From Portibacter lacus (GTDB lineage: Bacteria > Bacteroidota > Bacteroidia > Chitinophagales > Saprospiraceae): a stretch of DNA of 64,000 bases. Under the pieces are notes generated by a model, which saw only the letters and a program-made list of their open reading frames with translations, was not told where the DNA came from and made no database searches. Both the position numbers and the translations under genes were made by a program. Of this stretch, positions 1 to 10,700 are shown in pieces; the first letter of the stretch is position 1, and each line of letters begins with the position of its first letter. The DNA lies in assembly GCF_021533215.1 (NCBI RefSeq), contig NZ_JAJNKA010000005.1, positions 356,279 to 420,278 on the forward strand. Reading direction: 5' to 3'.

Positions 1-1897
1 GCTTTCCTAACCGAGCACCACACATGGCAAGCATAGGATAGTCCCATCCCCAAGTTGTCTTCCAGTTCCATTCGGACATCACTTCATCGAATGTTGCGGC
101 CATAACATTGACATCCATTCTATCTACTAATGGCATGACGCCGAGAGCTCCAGTTACAATGGGGTGATCTCTTCGGTTTTCTATATCGGTATAAGCTTCG
201 TCTGCTCCATCGCAAGGAAGATATAAGCCATCTCTTACAGAGAACGGAGCGAGTCCTTGGATCACTTCTTCCCACTTCGGATTTGCTTCCTCGCCTCTTC
301 TTCGCTTCCATTCTTGAGCAACACTTAATGCATATTCCCAGTAAACGGATTCAAAGATCGGATCATTGGTTTTGTCTGCATGGAATATTTCTTGTGCTGG
401 AATAATGGGTTGGCAAAGATGATAGTTACCATCAGCGGTATATTTCTGAGCAAATGAGGCCATGAAATCAGCAGTTTCAAAAACGATATCAGCATATTTA
501 TCTAAGGCAGAAGGGTCATTTCGATATGCTAATTCTGCAAGATATATTGGATGTGGTTGTTGCCAAATTAAGAATTCTCCTACACTAGAAGGACTACTTA
601 TGCCTTTATTAGCAGTCATCTTAGGCCATCTCACACCGTCAAAATTTTGGCGTTGAGCCCTATTTCTTGCTTCTGTCATGATATCATTATACCATGGAAG
701 TGATTTTTCCATTAATTCCGTTCGGTTCCAGTATGCAAAGTGAACACCATGCCACCAATGCATTTCTAGATGGAATTTCCCATACCAGCTATTCATGGTC
801 AGTCCCGTTTCTTGAGGTGGATAGTTTCCAGAACAATTGACTTTGGTCAAGTATTGAGAAAGAATAACTCGACGTTCTAATTCTGGAGCTCGAGCATCGG
901 TACACTTAGAGAAATCCATAAAACCTCCATTGCTCCAGAAGGATGGCCAAGTGGTTTCGTTTTCCTCTTTTATGATTGCAAAATTCGAAGGTTCTTCAAT
1001 AGGGTTGGTCTGAGAAAAACGGATAGTACATGCTAACTGATTCGCATTAGGACCCGCTGAAATTTCATAGCGGTGTGCTGCTTTTTCGGTAATGGTGGCG
1101 TTTCCTTCCCAGGATCCATTGACATAGTAAGAATCTTTGTCTAAGTCTCTTTTAATTTTAAAGCTGGAGTTCTTTGGTTTGGTTAAAACAGAACGATGCT
1201 TTTCTGGATGATCCCAGTCATAACCCGGGCAGACATGACACTCTTTCCCAAATGGAAAGTCGAGTTTTACTTTAAGTTGTCCAGAGCGAAGTAAGTTTGA
1301 TTCTACGCTAAAGGAAACTTCATCGTTTTCTTGACCACTGTATGTAATGACCTCTACTTTCTCACCATTCACTTCGTAGGTAGATGTTAACTTTCCAGTC
1401 CATAAATCGAGCTCTTGTTTAGGGTTTTTAATAGCGTCAATGTTCAGTAAGTTTCCCTTGTTATCATAGAAATTAAACCCAATGATTCCCAAGTGAAGCC
1501 GGTGTGGATTCTGTCTAATCCAATTCGTTACTTTTTGTTTTCGGCCTTCTTTATGTTGAATAGCAATGGGAATTTCAAGGTCGTTACAAGACTCATAAGT
1601 TTTCAATATTTCATCATAGCGATATTCATCAGGGTTCGGGGTCGTATGCCATCCCCATTCAGACAATGTACCCAGTGAAACTCCATTTTCATAGAAGTCG
1701 TGGAAGCTTTGGAGACCTGTGATATCAGCTGTAAACGCAAATTCACCATTTCCTACTGTCAAGGAACCTAAGGTGTCGACGGCCGTTAATTTCACATTGT
1801 TCCGTAGGACTACACGTTCTCGGTCTATTTTTGCATCAGGCAGATAAAGGCTAGAGGCGAATATGAATATAAGAAGGATGTATTTTAGTGTTTTCAT
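1..1897 (-). CDS. Six-hairpin glycosidase-like secreted protein (3' end outside the window)
   Basis: An open frame starts at the ATG at 1897 and runs without a stop to the window edge, so about 632 codons are seen and the C-terminus is missing. The N-terminus (MKTLKYILLIFIFASS) is a signal peptide. The body resembles bacterial (alpha/alpha)6-barrel glycosidases: an N-terminal beta region with a VGNGEFAFTADITG stretch (about 50-63), then a helical part with MHWWHGVHFAYWN and ENRRDHPIVTGALG. I cannot assign a CAZy family; GH65/GH95-like clans are the nearest impression. It lies 36 bases downstream of the rhamnosidase on the same strand and is probably the next gene of the locus. A role on a rhamnose- or uronate-containing oligosaccharide is inferred from context. 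Confidence 0.75.
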   Translation of the reverse strand, partial: MKTLKYILLIFIFASSLYLPDAKIDRERVVLRNNVKLTAVDTLGSLTVGNGEFAFTADITGLQSFHDFYENGVSLGTLSEWGWHTTPNPDEYRYDEILKTYESCNDLEIPIAIQHKEGRKQKVTNWIRQNPHRLHLGIIGFNFYDNKGNLLNIDAIKNPKQELDLWTGKLTSTYEVNGEKVEVITYSGQENDEVSFSVESNLLRSGQLKVKLDFPFGKECHVCPGYDWDHPEKHRSVLTKPKNSSFKIKRDLDKDSYYVNGSWEGNATITEKAAHRYEISAGPNANQLACTIRFSQTNPIEEPSNFAIIKEENETTWPSFWSNGGFMDFSKCTDARAPELERRVILSQYLTKVNCSGNYPPQETGLTMNSWYGKFHLEMHWWHGVHFAYWNRTELMEKSLPWYNDIMTEARNRAQRQNFDGVRWPKMTANKGISSPSSVGEFLIWQQPHPIYLAELAYRNDPSALDKYADIVFETADFMASFAQKYTADGNYHLCQPIIPAQEIFHADKTNDPIFESVYWEYALSVAQEWKRRRGEEANPKWEEVIQGLAPFSVRDGLYLPCDGADEAYTDIENRRDHPIVTGALGVMPLVDRMDVNVMAATFDEVMSEWNWKTTWGWDYPMLAMCGARLGK

Positions 1898-1933
1898 CTT
1901 TTAATAAGGTATTACATTTTCATTAATTTCAAG

Positions 1934-4822
1934 TTATTTCGGGGTAGAGTGGTATAGTGATTTAATAGTCACCGGTCCTGCTAATCCTGATGGAAGAAAG
2001 TCCCATTTAGCGGCGCTAAAGATCCTCATAGGCCCAAAGTTTTCACGGAGTCTCGGAGGAAAGTTGGTATTATAGAATCTTTTCCAGAAGACGTTATTTT
2101 GATCGAGGTGAATAATACGATTCGCCATTTTATTAGCAACTTCTATTTCTAGGGTGTTCTTTTTCTTCAGCAATGAAGATGGAATAATACAAGTATATTC
2201 TGGTCCAACAAGAGTACTAAATAACTGTCCGTTGATGCGAATACTTGCGGTTTCTCCCACATCTCCTAGCTCTAAAACCCAAGCATCTGCTTTTGCTTTT
2301 GGCTTTTTAAATGTTGTTGTATAGGTTGCGATACCAGAAAAATGGTCATAATCTATTCCTTCTGCTTCTGTCCAGTATATCGGATGATCTGTTTTTATTT
2401 GCTGTGGGAGTGTTGGTCCGCCTTCTTTAAAAGTAATGAGCCATGGTTTGTTAAATTCAATGGATTCGTTACCGGTAGCATAATAGTGCCATGCTGGAAT
2501 TCCGTTTTTTTGATTGCTTAATCTAAATATAATTCCTTCGCCTATTGCTATCTTAGTATAAACCTCTGTTCCATTCTTCGACTTTCGGATGCTGCCGAGA
2601 CCGGCCTGTCCCGTCATCGGATCCATGATTACAATTTCATTTGCTGGACCAGCAAGGTTTAACCAACCTTCGAAGTTTTCGGAGGAGTAATTCGTAACGA
2701 AATAATATGCCTCTTGATTAATTTCTCTGCGAATGAACTGTAGACCATGATTCCTAATGTTTTCGGATCGAACTTGAAGATTATCCAGTGCTGAACTCAC
2801 ATCTGAGCTTATGGAAACTTTAGACCATGAAGACTTATCATTTGTTAGTCTGGCTAACTGTTCTTGCCTTTTCTCTAGATCGTAAATTCCAGGAAGGTCA
2901 TGAGGAAAGTTGTTTTCGAAAACGATATTTGCCCCTTTAGCGGCTAGCTTTTTTAATTTTTCCAGTGTTGCTAGTGGCATGAATTGCGTTTCTGGAATAA
3001 CGATCGCTTGATAGTGATTACCTGAAGAATTGATGCTGCCACTAAAAGTTAAATTTAAAATTTGATCATCAGAAATGAAGTCTAATTCATAGCCGTCATC
3101 TATCAGCTGATTAGCCAGCTTACCAAAGTTAGAATCATCTACATCAGAGCCATGTCCATCGAAATGGGCAAGCAGTTCAGAATGTGGCGCTCCATAAACA
3201 TCAAATGCTGGGAAATATAGTAATACATCATTATCTGGCTTTCCTGATTGTAGAACTGACTGGGTTCTTGAAATGTATTGATTCAGCGTTGCAGCATGTT
3301 TCCACATCGGATTTCTATCATTCATATGAATCGCCGCATAGAATAATCTGCCTGGCCAGACATCTTCATCTGGAGAATAAGCAGTACCATGATAGACAAC
3401 ATGGTTCACACCGTTAACCAGATAATTGTCTATGTTTTGCTTGAGGTCAGAAAGTCCAGAAAGGAAGTGTTCGTTTAACCAGGTTGCAGCTTCCGAAGCA
3501 GCTAGCTTCTTGCCACTTACGTGGGCTGCTGAAGAAGCAAATTTTATTCTTAGCGGCTGTGTTCCTTCTGCTTCTGGAATATCGGAAGCTGCATATAAGT
3601 CAAGTATATTGCCTGGTGATCCATGTGATTGATTCCTGACGGTTGCATTATTTTCATGTGCCCATTTAGCCCAATCTTTTGTAAAGGTTTCAAGAATGAG
3701 GTCGTTAAATGTTTGCCTATAGTCACTGATTACTCTATTTCTTGTTTCTTGATCTTGATATTCTTCATCGAGCAATGCAGGAAGGTAGTCGGTTAAATCA
3801 TAGCCTCTATTTTCTTTAAAGTAGGAAAGTAATTTCGGTGTCCAGTTGGATTGTCCTTTTGCATCGTCAACTTCATAGCTGTCATTGAAAAAAGCACGGA
3901 GGCTACTGATTTCATTACCTTTAAAAGCTTTATCGAAAAAATCTAAATAATCATTAATTGCTTCGTGTGAGAAGTGGTCGATTACATTTCCTTCTCCACC
4001 TGGTGCTGCCCTCTCGACCATTTTTCCATGGTACCCTTGAAAGATTGCATACAATTTCCATGTTCCTGCTGGCGCCACCCAATCTAATTGCCCAGATTTA
4101 TTAACACGCGATGTTAGATCTTGTATCTCTCCAGAATCATTATAAGCGATAAGTGAAATAAGAGGAAGTGACTCTTCGAAGCGAATTTGGTCAAAAGCCA
4201 TCTTCTGAAGATTAGGATTAGTCTCTATAGGATCTATTATATCGTCAAGTGTAATATCTATTTTTTGATTAGTGACTTCTTCCTCTGTAACTTGAGTAAT
4301 TCGCTTTCCTGTTTTTTCAGAGTATTCATAGTAATCTATGGCAGCATTACCCACTCTTCTGAAAATCGGTTCTTGGATTAATTCTACTTTCTCAATAAGT
4401 TTTTCGCCTTCCTTCACTGAAAATACGCGGTGTGCGAGGTATTTAGGGCTATGTTCCTTTTCTACCCAAGGTCCTCCAAAAGGCCAACCCGTTCCTGTTG
4501 CAAGATCAACTTGTAGTCCAAGTCTTTCTGACTCTTCTAAAGAAAAGACGAATAAATCCATCCACTCCTGGGATAGAAAATCGACGAATTTTGCTTCTTC
4601 ACCAATCACTCCGAAGATGGGTGTTAATTCGACACCTCCTAATCCTGCTTTCTGAAAACTTTCTAGTTCTTTAGTTATTCCCTCCTTGGTCACACTGTTT
4701 CCGTGCCACCACCAGCGACTCCAGGGTTTGGTTTCGGAACTTTCTTCAGGCCAAACGTTTTGCGCCGATAGTAAAAAAGGTGATATCGATAAGAATAACA
4801 GGAAAAGGATTGTTCGCTTCAT
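1934..4822 (-). CDS. GH106-type alpha-L-rhamnosidase
   Basis: This 962-residue protein has a signal peptide (about 1-20, ending LLSAQ). The SRWWWHGNSVTKEGI segment near residue 35 and GGVELTPIFG near 60, with the TGWPFGGPWV motif near 110-120, are typical of GH106 alpha-L-rhamnosidases, which are of this length. The C-terminal part (about 820-950) looks like a beta-sandwich carbohydrate-binding region with YTTTFKKP and SIRINGQ. These enzymes release terminal alpha-L-rhamnose from pectic side chains and rhamnogalacturonan, usually in the periplasm. The gene lies 53 bases after the PL22 gene, in line with susCD, and the freed rhamnose would feed the rhaEW-rhaI-rhaB genes across the regulator. 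Exact linkage specificity cannot be read from the sequence. Confidence 0.88.
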   Translation of the reverse strand: MKRTILFLLFLSISPFLLSAQNVWPEESSETKPWSRWWWHGNSVTKEGITKELESFQKAGLGGVELTPIFGVIGEEAKFVDFLSQEWMDLFVFSLEESERLGLQVDLATGTGWPFGGPWVEKEHSPKYLAHRVFSVKEGEKLIEKVELIQEPIFRRVGNAAIDYYEYSEKTGKRITQVTEEEVTNQKIDITLDDIIDPIETNPNLQKMAFDQIRFEESLPLISLIAYNDSGEIQDLTSRVNKSGQLDWVAPAGTWKLYAIFQGYHGKMVERAAPGGEGNVIDHFSHEAINDYLDFFDKAFKGNEISSLRAFFNDSYEVDDAKGQSNWTPKLLSYFKENRGYDLTDYLPALLDEEYQDQETRNRVISDYRQTFNDLILETFTKDWAKWAHENNATVRNQSHGSPGNILDLYAASDIPEAEGTQPLRIKFASSAAHVSGKKLAASEAATWLNEHFLSGLSDLKQNIDNYLVNGVNHVVYHGTAYSPDEDVWPGRLFYAAIHMNDRNPMWKHAATLNQYISRTQSVLQSGKPDNDVLLYFPAFDVYGAPHSELLAHFDGHGSDVDDSNFGKLANQLIDDGYELDFISDDQILNLTFSGSINSSGNHYQAIVIPETQFMPLATLEKLKKLAAKGANIVFENNFPHDLPGIYDLEKRQEQLARLTNDKSSWSKVSISSDVSSALDNLQVRSENIRNHGLQFIRREINQEAYYFVTNYSSENFEGWLNLAGPANEIVIMDPMTGQAGLGSIRKSKNGTEVYTKIAIGEGIIFRLSNQKNGIPAWHYYATGNESIEFNKPWLITFKEGGPTLPQQIKTDHPIYWTEAEGIDYDHFSGIATYTTTFKKPKAKADAWVLELGDVGETASIRINGQLFSTLVGPEYTCIIPSSLLKKKNTLEIEVANKMANRIIHLDQNNVFWKRFYNTNFPPRLRENFGPMRIFSAAKWDFLPSGLAGPVTIKSLYHSTPK

Positions 4823-4875
4823 AAAGTGGGTCTTTTAATTTGATAAATGATTCATTCTGAACAAATTAGTAAATA

Positions 4876-6096
4876 TTATTGGGCTGAGGGTTCTATTTCT
4901 ACTGCGTATATTTGTACAGTTCCATCGAAATTAGCTCTGAAAATTATCGATTGGCCATCTGGAGAAAAGTGAACATTAGGTTCTAGTTTATATCCGTGAT
5001 GTTTCATGTTGACTAATTTCTGTGATTCTAGAGTATCACCACTTGGTGTGAACAAGTAAATCCACATTCCATCTTTCGCTTTTGCGACTTGCCCAGAATC
5101 TCCACCATCACCGCAGAAAAGTTTCTGATCGGGTGAGATATTAAAGTGAATCGACCATTCATTTCTATCTAGTTCATACTTTTTCATGCGATTACTTTCT
5201 ACGTCATATGCTGCTAGATAGAAGGTTTCACCACGGGGAATTTGCAAATCATAGTAAATGGTCTTTCCATCCCAACTCCAAAATTCATGTCCTGCTATTT
5301 CGCGATAAACAGTTCGTTCGTGTACTTTTTCAACATTGTTTGTTTTTAAATTGACATTCCATATCCGATCGACTTTGTGCCATGGTCCTTCGTGGCAGAA
5401 CATCAGTACATCTGGATCAGTGGTGGAAAATTGGATATGACCCAACCATGTGTTTTCAGCATGAATTTCTTTCAATTCACCATTATCAACATTTACCGAA
5501 AATAAAGTGTGTGGTAACTTAGCGTCGAAAATTCTGTCAAAGAATTCTCCTTTCGATGGATGATTTTTTAAAATGGTATCCTTTTCAGGCGAAGCCCACG
5601 TTCCAGCTAGAAGTGTTTCATCAGCGTTCAATGTGGATATAGAAGCTTTGAAGTTGTCTGGAAAGACGAAAACTTTTTTGGTTTCTTTAGTATCGATATG
5701 TGTGGTAAAGATGGTGTCTTTAATTTGATAGAAAACAACTCTTCTTTTGCGTCCAACGATCTCACCGCGCTTTTTACCTTCATGGGTTGTGAGTTGACGG
5801 GATTCATTTGTTTTCAGATTTAATGAGAATAGTTGATTATTGCCTTCTACAGCACCGTAATAAATCATCAGATCATCCTTTCCATCTTTAGATTTAAGAA
5901 ATGGATTGTTGTGAAAATAGAAACTTCTATTGCCTTCTCCATTGGTGAGTCGTTTAATCTTGTGATGAGTAGACGCGTCGATCCATTCGGTTACGGAAGC
6001 GGTATTCACACCGGTTTCTATTACTGGTGTTTGTCCATTACAAGCAAAGGTTATGGATGCAAATAGAAGAATTAAAGTGAGAAGTTTATTGATCAT
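4876..6096 (-). CDS. PL22-type oligogalacturonate lyase
   Basis: This 406-residue protein begins with a signal sequence that ends near Cys19 (SITFAC), so it may be a lipoprotein, though the lipobox is imperfect. The rest is a seven-bladed propeller of the oligogalacturonate lyase (Pectate_lyase22) type. Segments that match the family are KIKRLTNGEG near 48, LGHIQFSTTDPD, MFCHEGPWHKVDRIW, and HFNISPDQKLFCGDGG near 310. The family cleaves short galacturonides by beta-elimination, with a metal bound by histidines at the propeller centre. Oligogalacturonate lyases are often cytoplasmic; here the leader points to the periplasm, as in many Bacteroidota loci. Pairing with GH106 suggests a rhamnogalacturonan or pectin fragment as substrate. 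It is separated from susD by a long hairpin. Confidence 0.87.
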   Translation of the reverse strand: MINKLLTLILLFASITFACNGQTPVIETGVNTASVTEWIDASTHHKIKRLTNGEGNRSFYFHNNPFLKSKDGKDDLMIYYGAVEGNNQLFSLNLKTNESRQLTTHEGKKRGEIVGRKRRVVFYQIKDTIFTTHIDTKETKKVFVFPDNFKASISTLNADETLLAGTWASPEKDTILKNHPSKGEFFDRIFDAKLPHTLFSVNVDNGELKEIHAENTWLGHIQFSTTDPDVLMFCHEGPWHKVDRIWNVNLKTNNVEKVHERTVYREIAGHEFWSWDGKTIYYDLQIPRGETFYLAAYDVESNRMKKYELDRNEWSIHFNISPDQKLFCGDGGDSGQVAKAKDGMWIYLFTPSGDTLESQKLVNMKHHGYKLEPNVHFSPDGQSIIFRANFDGTVQIYAVEIEPSAQ

Positions 6097-6143
6097 CTTA
6101 AAAAGAATTTGGTGTTAATTTATTAAGATTCTGATAGTGAAAT

Positions 6144-6224
6144 AAAATCTCCCATTTATAGACAAATCTAGCGCACATCACGTGGAATTAGCGCTAGATT
6201 TGTCAGTAAATGAAAGGAGATTTT
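6144..6224 (-). terminator. Long hairpin between susD and the PL22 gene
   Basis: A perfect 14-base inverted repeat, GACAAATCTAGCGC (6161-6174) against GCGCTAGATTTGTC (6191-6204), is nested inside two further pairing arms: CATTTA/TAAATG (6153-6158, 6207-6212) and AAAATCTCC/GGAGATTTT (6144-6152, 6216-6224). On the minus strand the outer arm runs into TTTTATTT. It begins 20 bases after the susD stop. It could be a terminator, an attenuator or a 3' stabiliser that makes susCD mRNA more abundant than the enzyme mRNAs. Confidence 0.7.
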
Positions 6225-6243
6225 TACACTTAAAATCTACGGA

Positions 6244-7758
6244 TTACTTATAACCTTGGTTTTGTGTGTATAAGCCTTTTTTCACATCAATTTGCTTTTG
6301 AGGTATTGGGTAAATGATGAAGTCTGCTTTAATTTCTTCCAGTTTTTCAGCACTATCTTCCGTGTTTTTGAAGTTTTGCATTACCTCTAGTACTTTTCCT
6401 GTTCGCACCAATGCATCCCATCTTAGGTTTTCACCAGCGAATTCCTTTCTTCTCTCAGCTAGTAAAACGTCTAAATTGATATCTGAAATTGGGTCTAGTC
6501 CAGCTCTAGCTCGAACATTGTTTACAATATCATCTACATCAGACTGAGAACCTGAAGCACCTTGTAAAATGCATTCTGCCTTCATCATTAAGACATCTGT
6601 ATATCTGAGAATTGGATAATTTAATGACCAATCAAATCGGTCACCTCCAGCAAAGTCCTTATCCATAAATTTGTCATAAAATTTAGCATCAATTGTGTCA
6701 CCCGAGTCTCCCACGTAGTTGAGTTGGAATGTAGGTTCCACTCTTAAGTCGGCATCATCGTATGAATTTAAAAGATCTTCTGAAATTCTTTTAGAACCGT
6801 CGCCAGGATTACCACCTGCAAATGGTAAGTTGACTCTTGCCCAGCCTTCGTCATAATATTCTGTAGGGTAGTAACCACCAGCACCTACACCACCACTGAT
6901 GAACTGAAGATCCCATACGATTTCAGAATTTCCTTCATTGTTATAGTCGAAAATAGATTCGAAATCGTCAACCATGGAAAATTGACCACTATTAATGATC
7001 TCATTAAGAAGTGTTAACGCTTTATCATATTCACCGGAAGCTACACAAGGTCCATTAGGATGAAGTTTAGGCCCAGACTTCGTGAGGTATACTTTAGCAA
7101 GAATACCTCTAGCAGCCATAGAAGTTGCTCTACCTTGATCTGCACCAGAAAATGATGCAGGTAGGTTAGCAATTGCAAATTCTAAATCTGAAATGATCAA
7201 GTTATAAACATCAGTTACAGGGGATCGTCCTATTTCCAGCGCTTCTGTAGGAGAAACGAACTTGTCGAATATAGGCACATCTCCGAACCACTTTACCAAA
7301 TCAAAGTATAAGAATGCTCTAATGAATCGAGCCTCTGCTTCATATTGTGCTTTCAAACCTGCCGGGCTGATAACACCACCATTTTCTACCAATTGGTCTA
7401 AGATCGTATTGCACCTCATAATACCGTTATAAGCTATATTCCAGATATTATTAATGGTACCTAAAGTTGCAAGTGTAGAAGAGAAATTGTTAATCGCATT
7501 CCAGTCTCTAACACCCGATTGTCCAGGTGAGTAGATATTATCTGAACGAGATTCGTCTAATATCACATAGTAGCTTGGGTAATCTTGGCTTCCTGTGACT
7601 CCTAATGATGCATATACACCATTTATTCCCTGCGTAAAAGCATTCGTGTTTTCAAAGAAACCATTACTACCCACCTGAGATATCGGTGCTAGATTAAGCT
7701 CTTTTTCACAGGAAACTAAAACAACAAAGGAAAATATAATTAATATAAATTTTTTCAT
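6244..7758 (-). CDS. susD: SusD/RagB-family glycan-binding lipoprotein
   Basis: This 504-residue outer-membrane lipoprotein binds oligosaccharide at the cell surface and caps its SusC partner. A signal peptide ends in a lipobox at Cys17 (VLVSC). The chain has the TPR-like helices of the family (EARFIRAFLYFDLVKWFGDVP near 140-160, AARGILAKVYL near 210) and ends with the usual RRKEFAGENLRWDALVRTGK segment. Length is normal. The gene follows susC by 17 bases, the standard order. The ligand is inferred from the downstream PL22 and GH106 genes to be a galacturonate- and rhamnose-containing glycan. Confidence 0.96.
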   Translation of the reverse strand: MKKFILIIFSFVVLVSCEKELNLAPISQVGSNGFFENTNAFTQGINGVYASLGVTGSQDYPSYYVILDESRSDNIYSPGQSGVRDWNAINNFSSTLATLGTINNIWNIAYNGIMRCNTILDQLVENGGVISPAGLKAQYEAEARFIRAFLYFDLVKWFGDVPIFDKFVSPTEALEIGRSPVTDVYNLIISDLEFAIANLPASFSGADQGRATSMAARGILAKVYLTKSGPKLHPNGPCVASGEYDKALTLLNEIINSGQFSMVDDFESIFDYNNEGNSEIVWDLQFISGGVGAGGYYPTEYYDEGWARVNLPFAGGNPGDGSKRISEDLLNSYDDADLRVEPTFQLNYVGDSGDTIDAKFYDKFMDKDFAGGDRFDWSLNYPILRYTDVLMMKAECILQGASGSQSDVDDIVNNVRARAGLDPISDINLDVLLAERRKEFAGENLRWDALVRTGKVLEVMQNFKNTEDSAEKLEEIKADFIIYPIPQKQIDVKKGLYTQNQGYK

Positions 7759-7775
7759 TTTGATTCTGTTAAAAA

Positions 7776-10700
7776 TTAGAAAGTAAAATTGAGTCCTCCA
7801 ACTAGTGATTTGGAAAGTGGAAAAGCTCCATAATCATCACCACTATTGTTTACAGCTTCTGGATTGAATCCACCTGCATACTTATCAGCGCCGAAGAAAT
7901 TTTCTGCATTGACATAAATTCTAGCGGAAGAAATTCCTTTTATGTTGATGACATCACCTAAGTTGTATCCGAGTGTAATATTTCGTACTCTCCAATAATC
8001 GTTATCGTATAGCCAATCTGTGTTCTTGATTCTGCCGAAAGATGAATTAGCTTTTCCTCGTAGTCCAGCACCTGGATCTTCAGGTGAACGCCATCGATCT
8101 CTATGCAATCCTAAAGTATTTTCAACGGGACCCATTCCTGTTCTATCTAATCCTCTTCCGAAAGTAGAGTAAATTTTACCTCCCCACTGGCCTTGAAGTA
8201 GCACACCTAGATCAAAACCTGCAAATTTGAAAGTATTATTTATTCCCCAAGTGTAGTCAGGATTAGGATGTCCAGATAATATTCTGTCGTCTGGAGTTAT
8301 CACACCATCACCATCTGCATCAAAGTACTTAGGATCTCCTTCCACTTGCTTTCCATATAAAGCAGCACCATTCTCAATGTCAGATGCCGATAATATCCCT
8401 TCTTGTTGAACTACATATAAGCTATACATTGGCTCGCCTACCATCAATATATTATGGTTGATGTCAAATGCACCTCCGAGAATAGGAGTGTTTTCTGGTC
8501 CTAATTGTAGAACCTCATTTGTGTTATGACTAAGATTCACGCTTGTAGACCAAGAGAATTTACCAGTTAAGTTTCTAGTTGTCAATTCCACTTCCCAGCC
8601 CTTGTTAAGCACTTCTCCGATATTCGTTAATGCAGATGAAAACCCTACAGCTGTTGGGATTGGTATTTTCAATAATAGATCTGAATTCCTCTTTGTATAG
8701 TAATCAAAAGACGCATAAACTCTATTGTTAAACAATCCTAGATCAAATCCAACGTCAATTGTTTCCGACTTTTCCCAACCTAATCTAGAGTTAGCGAAAT
8801 TACTAGGAACTTGACCTGACGCCAGTGAATTCCCGAAGGAGTAATTATCGAAACCAAGTATAGAAACATGAGAATAGTCACCGATTCCGTTATTTCCAGA
8901 AATTCCCCAACTACCTCTAATTTTCAAGCTGCTAATAGCGTCTACTTGTTTCAAAAAGGCTTCCTCAGAGATTCTCCATCCTGCAGAAATAGATGGGAAT
9001 ACACCCCATTTTGTATCTGGTCCGAAACGAGAAGATCCATCTCTTCTTAAAGAACCAGATAATAAGTACTTATCTGCAAAATTGTACTGTAATCTTCCAA
9101 AGAAAGAGATTAAAGTGTTCTGCGTTTCTGTTGTATTTGTACCACCAGGGTTAATGTTAGCGGCATTAAGTGTAGTGATGACATCTGAATTGAACCCTCC
9201 AGAAACACCTATTCTGAATGCGTCGAATTTAGAGGTGTTATAAGATGTTCCGATGATGGTATTTACATTATGAGCACCACCAAATGTTCTATCGAAAGAC
9301 AATGTGTTTTCGCTTACGAATGTCTGTCTTTTATACCCAGAGAATCCTCCTCCAGATGTTCTATTTCTAGTCACCCATGCCGGAGTGTATGATTTTCTGG
9401 ATTGATCCACGTTGTCTAAATTGAAGGAAGTTTTAAAGTTTAATCCTTCTGCCAATTCTAGCTTACCGAAAACAGTACCGATGGTTCTGAATATTTTCGA
9501 ATCACCTATGGTATTCTCTACAACACGTACCGGACTTGATCTAGAACTACCCCATGTATAGGGAGTGTTGTTTCCTACATTTACGTCAAGTCCTACAGAC
9601 TCTTCAGAAACTGGAACCATTCCAGCAGCAATATGCATTTGCTGATCCTTTCCTTCTACACCAGGATTACTTGCAATCGAGTAGGAAGGTGCAATATTAA
9701 TTCCTATAGTAAGCCTATCGCTTGCAGTAACTTCCATATTAGCTCTGGCAGAAAATTGCTTGTAACCAACACCGATAGCAATTCCTTCAGAGTCTAAGTA
9801 GTCACCTGATACAAAGTACTTTGCGTATTTGTTTCCACCTTGAGCGGAAAGACTATAATTCTGTAATGCACCTCTTCTGAAAAGCTCATCCTGCCAGTCT
9901 ATGTATACCAGTCCTGGGTGTCCTGGTTGTGCCCATCGATCATCTTTAATGAAATTTCTATTAAATCCTCCCAAGATAGCCTCCCTTTCAGCTGACGACT
10001 GACTTGCTGTTCGTCCTTCAGCGGAATTAACCCAAGCGTAGTCTATCATTTCTGATGCTCTATCTACCCACTCTTCGGCAGACAACACATCTAGTTTTTT
10101 AGCGGTTTCATTAAAACCATAACTAACATTAAGGTTGATTTTAGCTTTTCCGTCGCCACCTTTTTTTGTGGTAATTAGTACAACTCCATTAGATGCTCTT
10201 GATCCATAAATTGCGGCAGAAGCTGCATCCTTTAGAACCTGAATAGATTCTATGTCGTTCGGATTGATGTTGTCCAATGGGTTACCAGTTCCGAATCCAC
10301 CACTGGAACTCTGTGAAGAAACTTCTAATGGAAATCCGTCGATAACATAAAGAGGTTCGTTATTCGCACCTATCGATCCCGTTCCTCTAACTTGGATACT
10401 GAAACCAGCTCCAGGTAGTCCACTGGTCTGTTTCACTCGAACTCCAGCTAGTTGGCCAACTAATGCTTGATCTATTCTATTAATGGGACGTTCATCAATT
10501 TTTTCAGCAGAATAACTGGCAATTGCACCTGTAACATCTGCTCTTTTCTGTGTTCCGTAACCAATCACAATGACTTCATCTATGATCTGTCCCAGATCAA
10601 GAGAAGCGGAGACGTTCGAAACACCGTCAATTGAAATAATTTTATTCGCATATCCAGTATAGGATATTTCCAATGATTTAGAATCTTCGGGTACAGACAA

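Noticed and set aside
3184..3632. Plus-strand open frames inside the GH106 gene
   Set aside because: They overlap a well-supported long gene, have no recognisable domains and read as antisense shadows.
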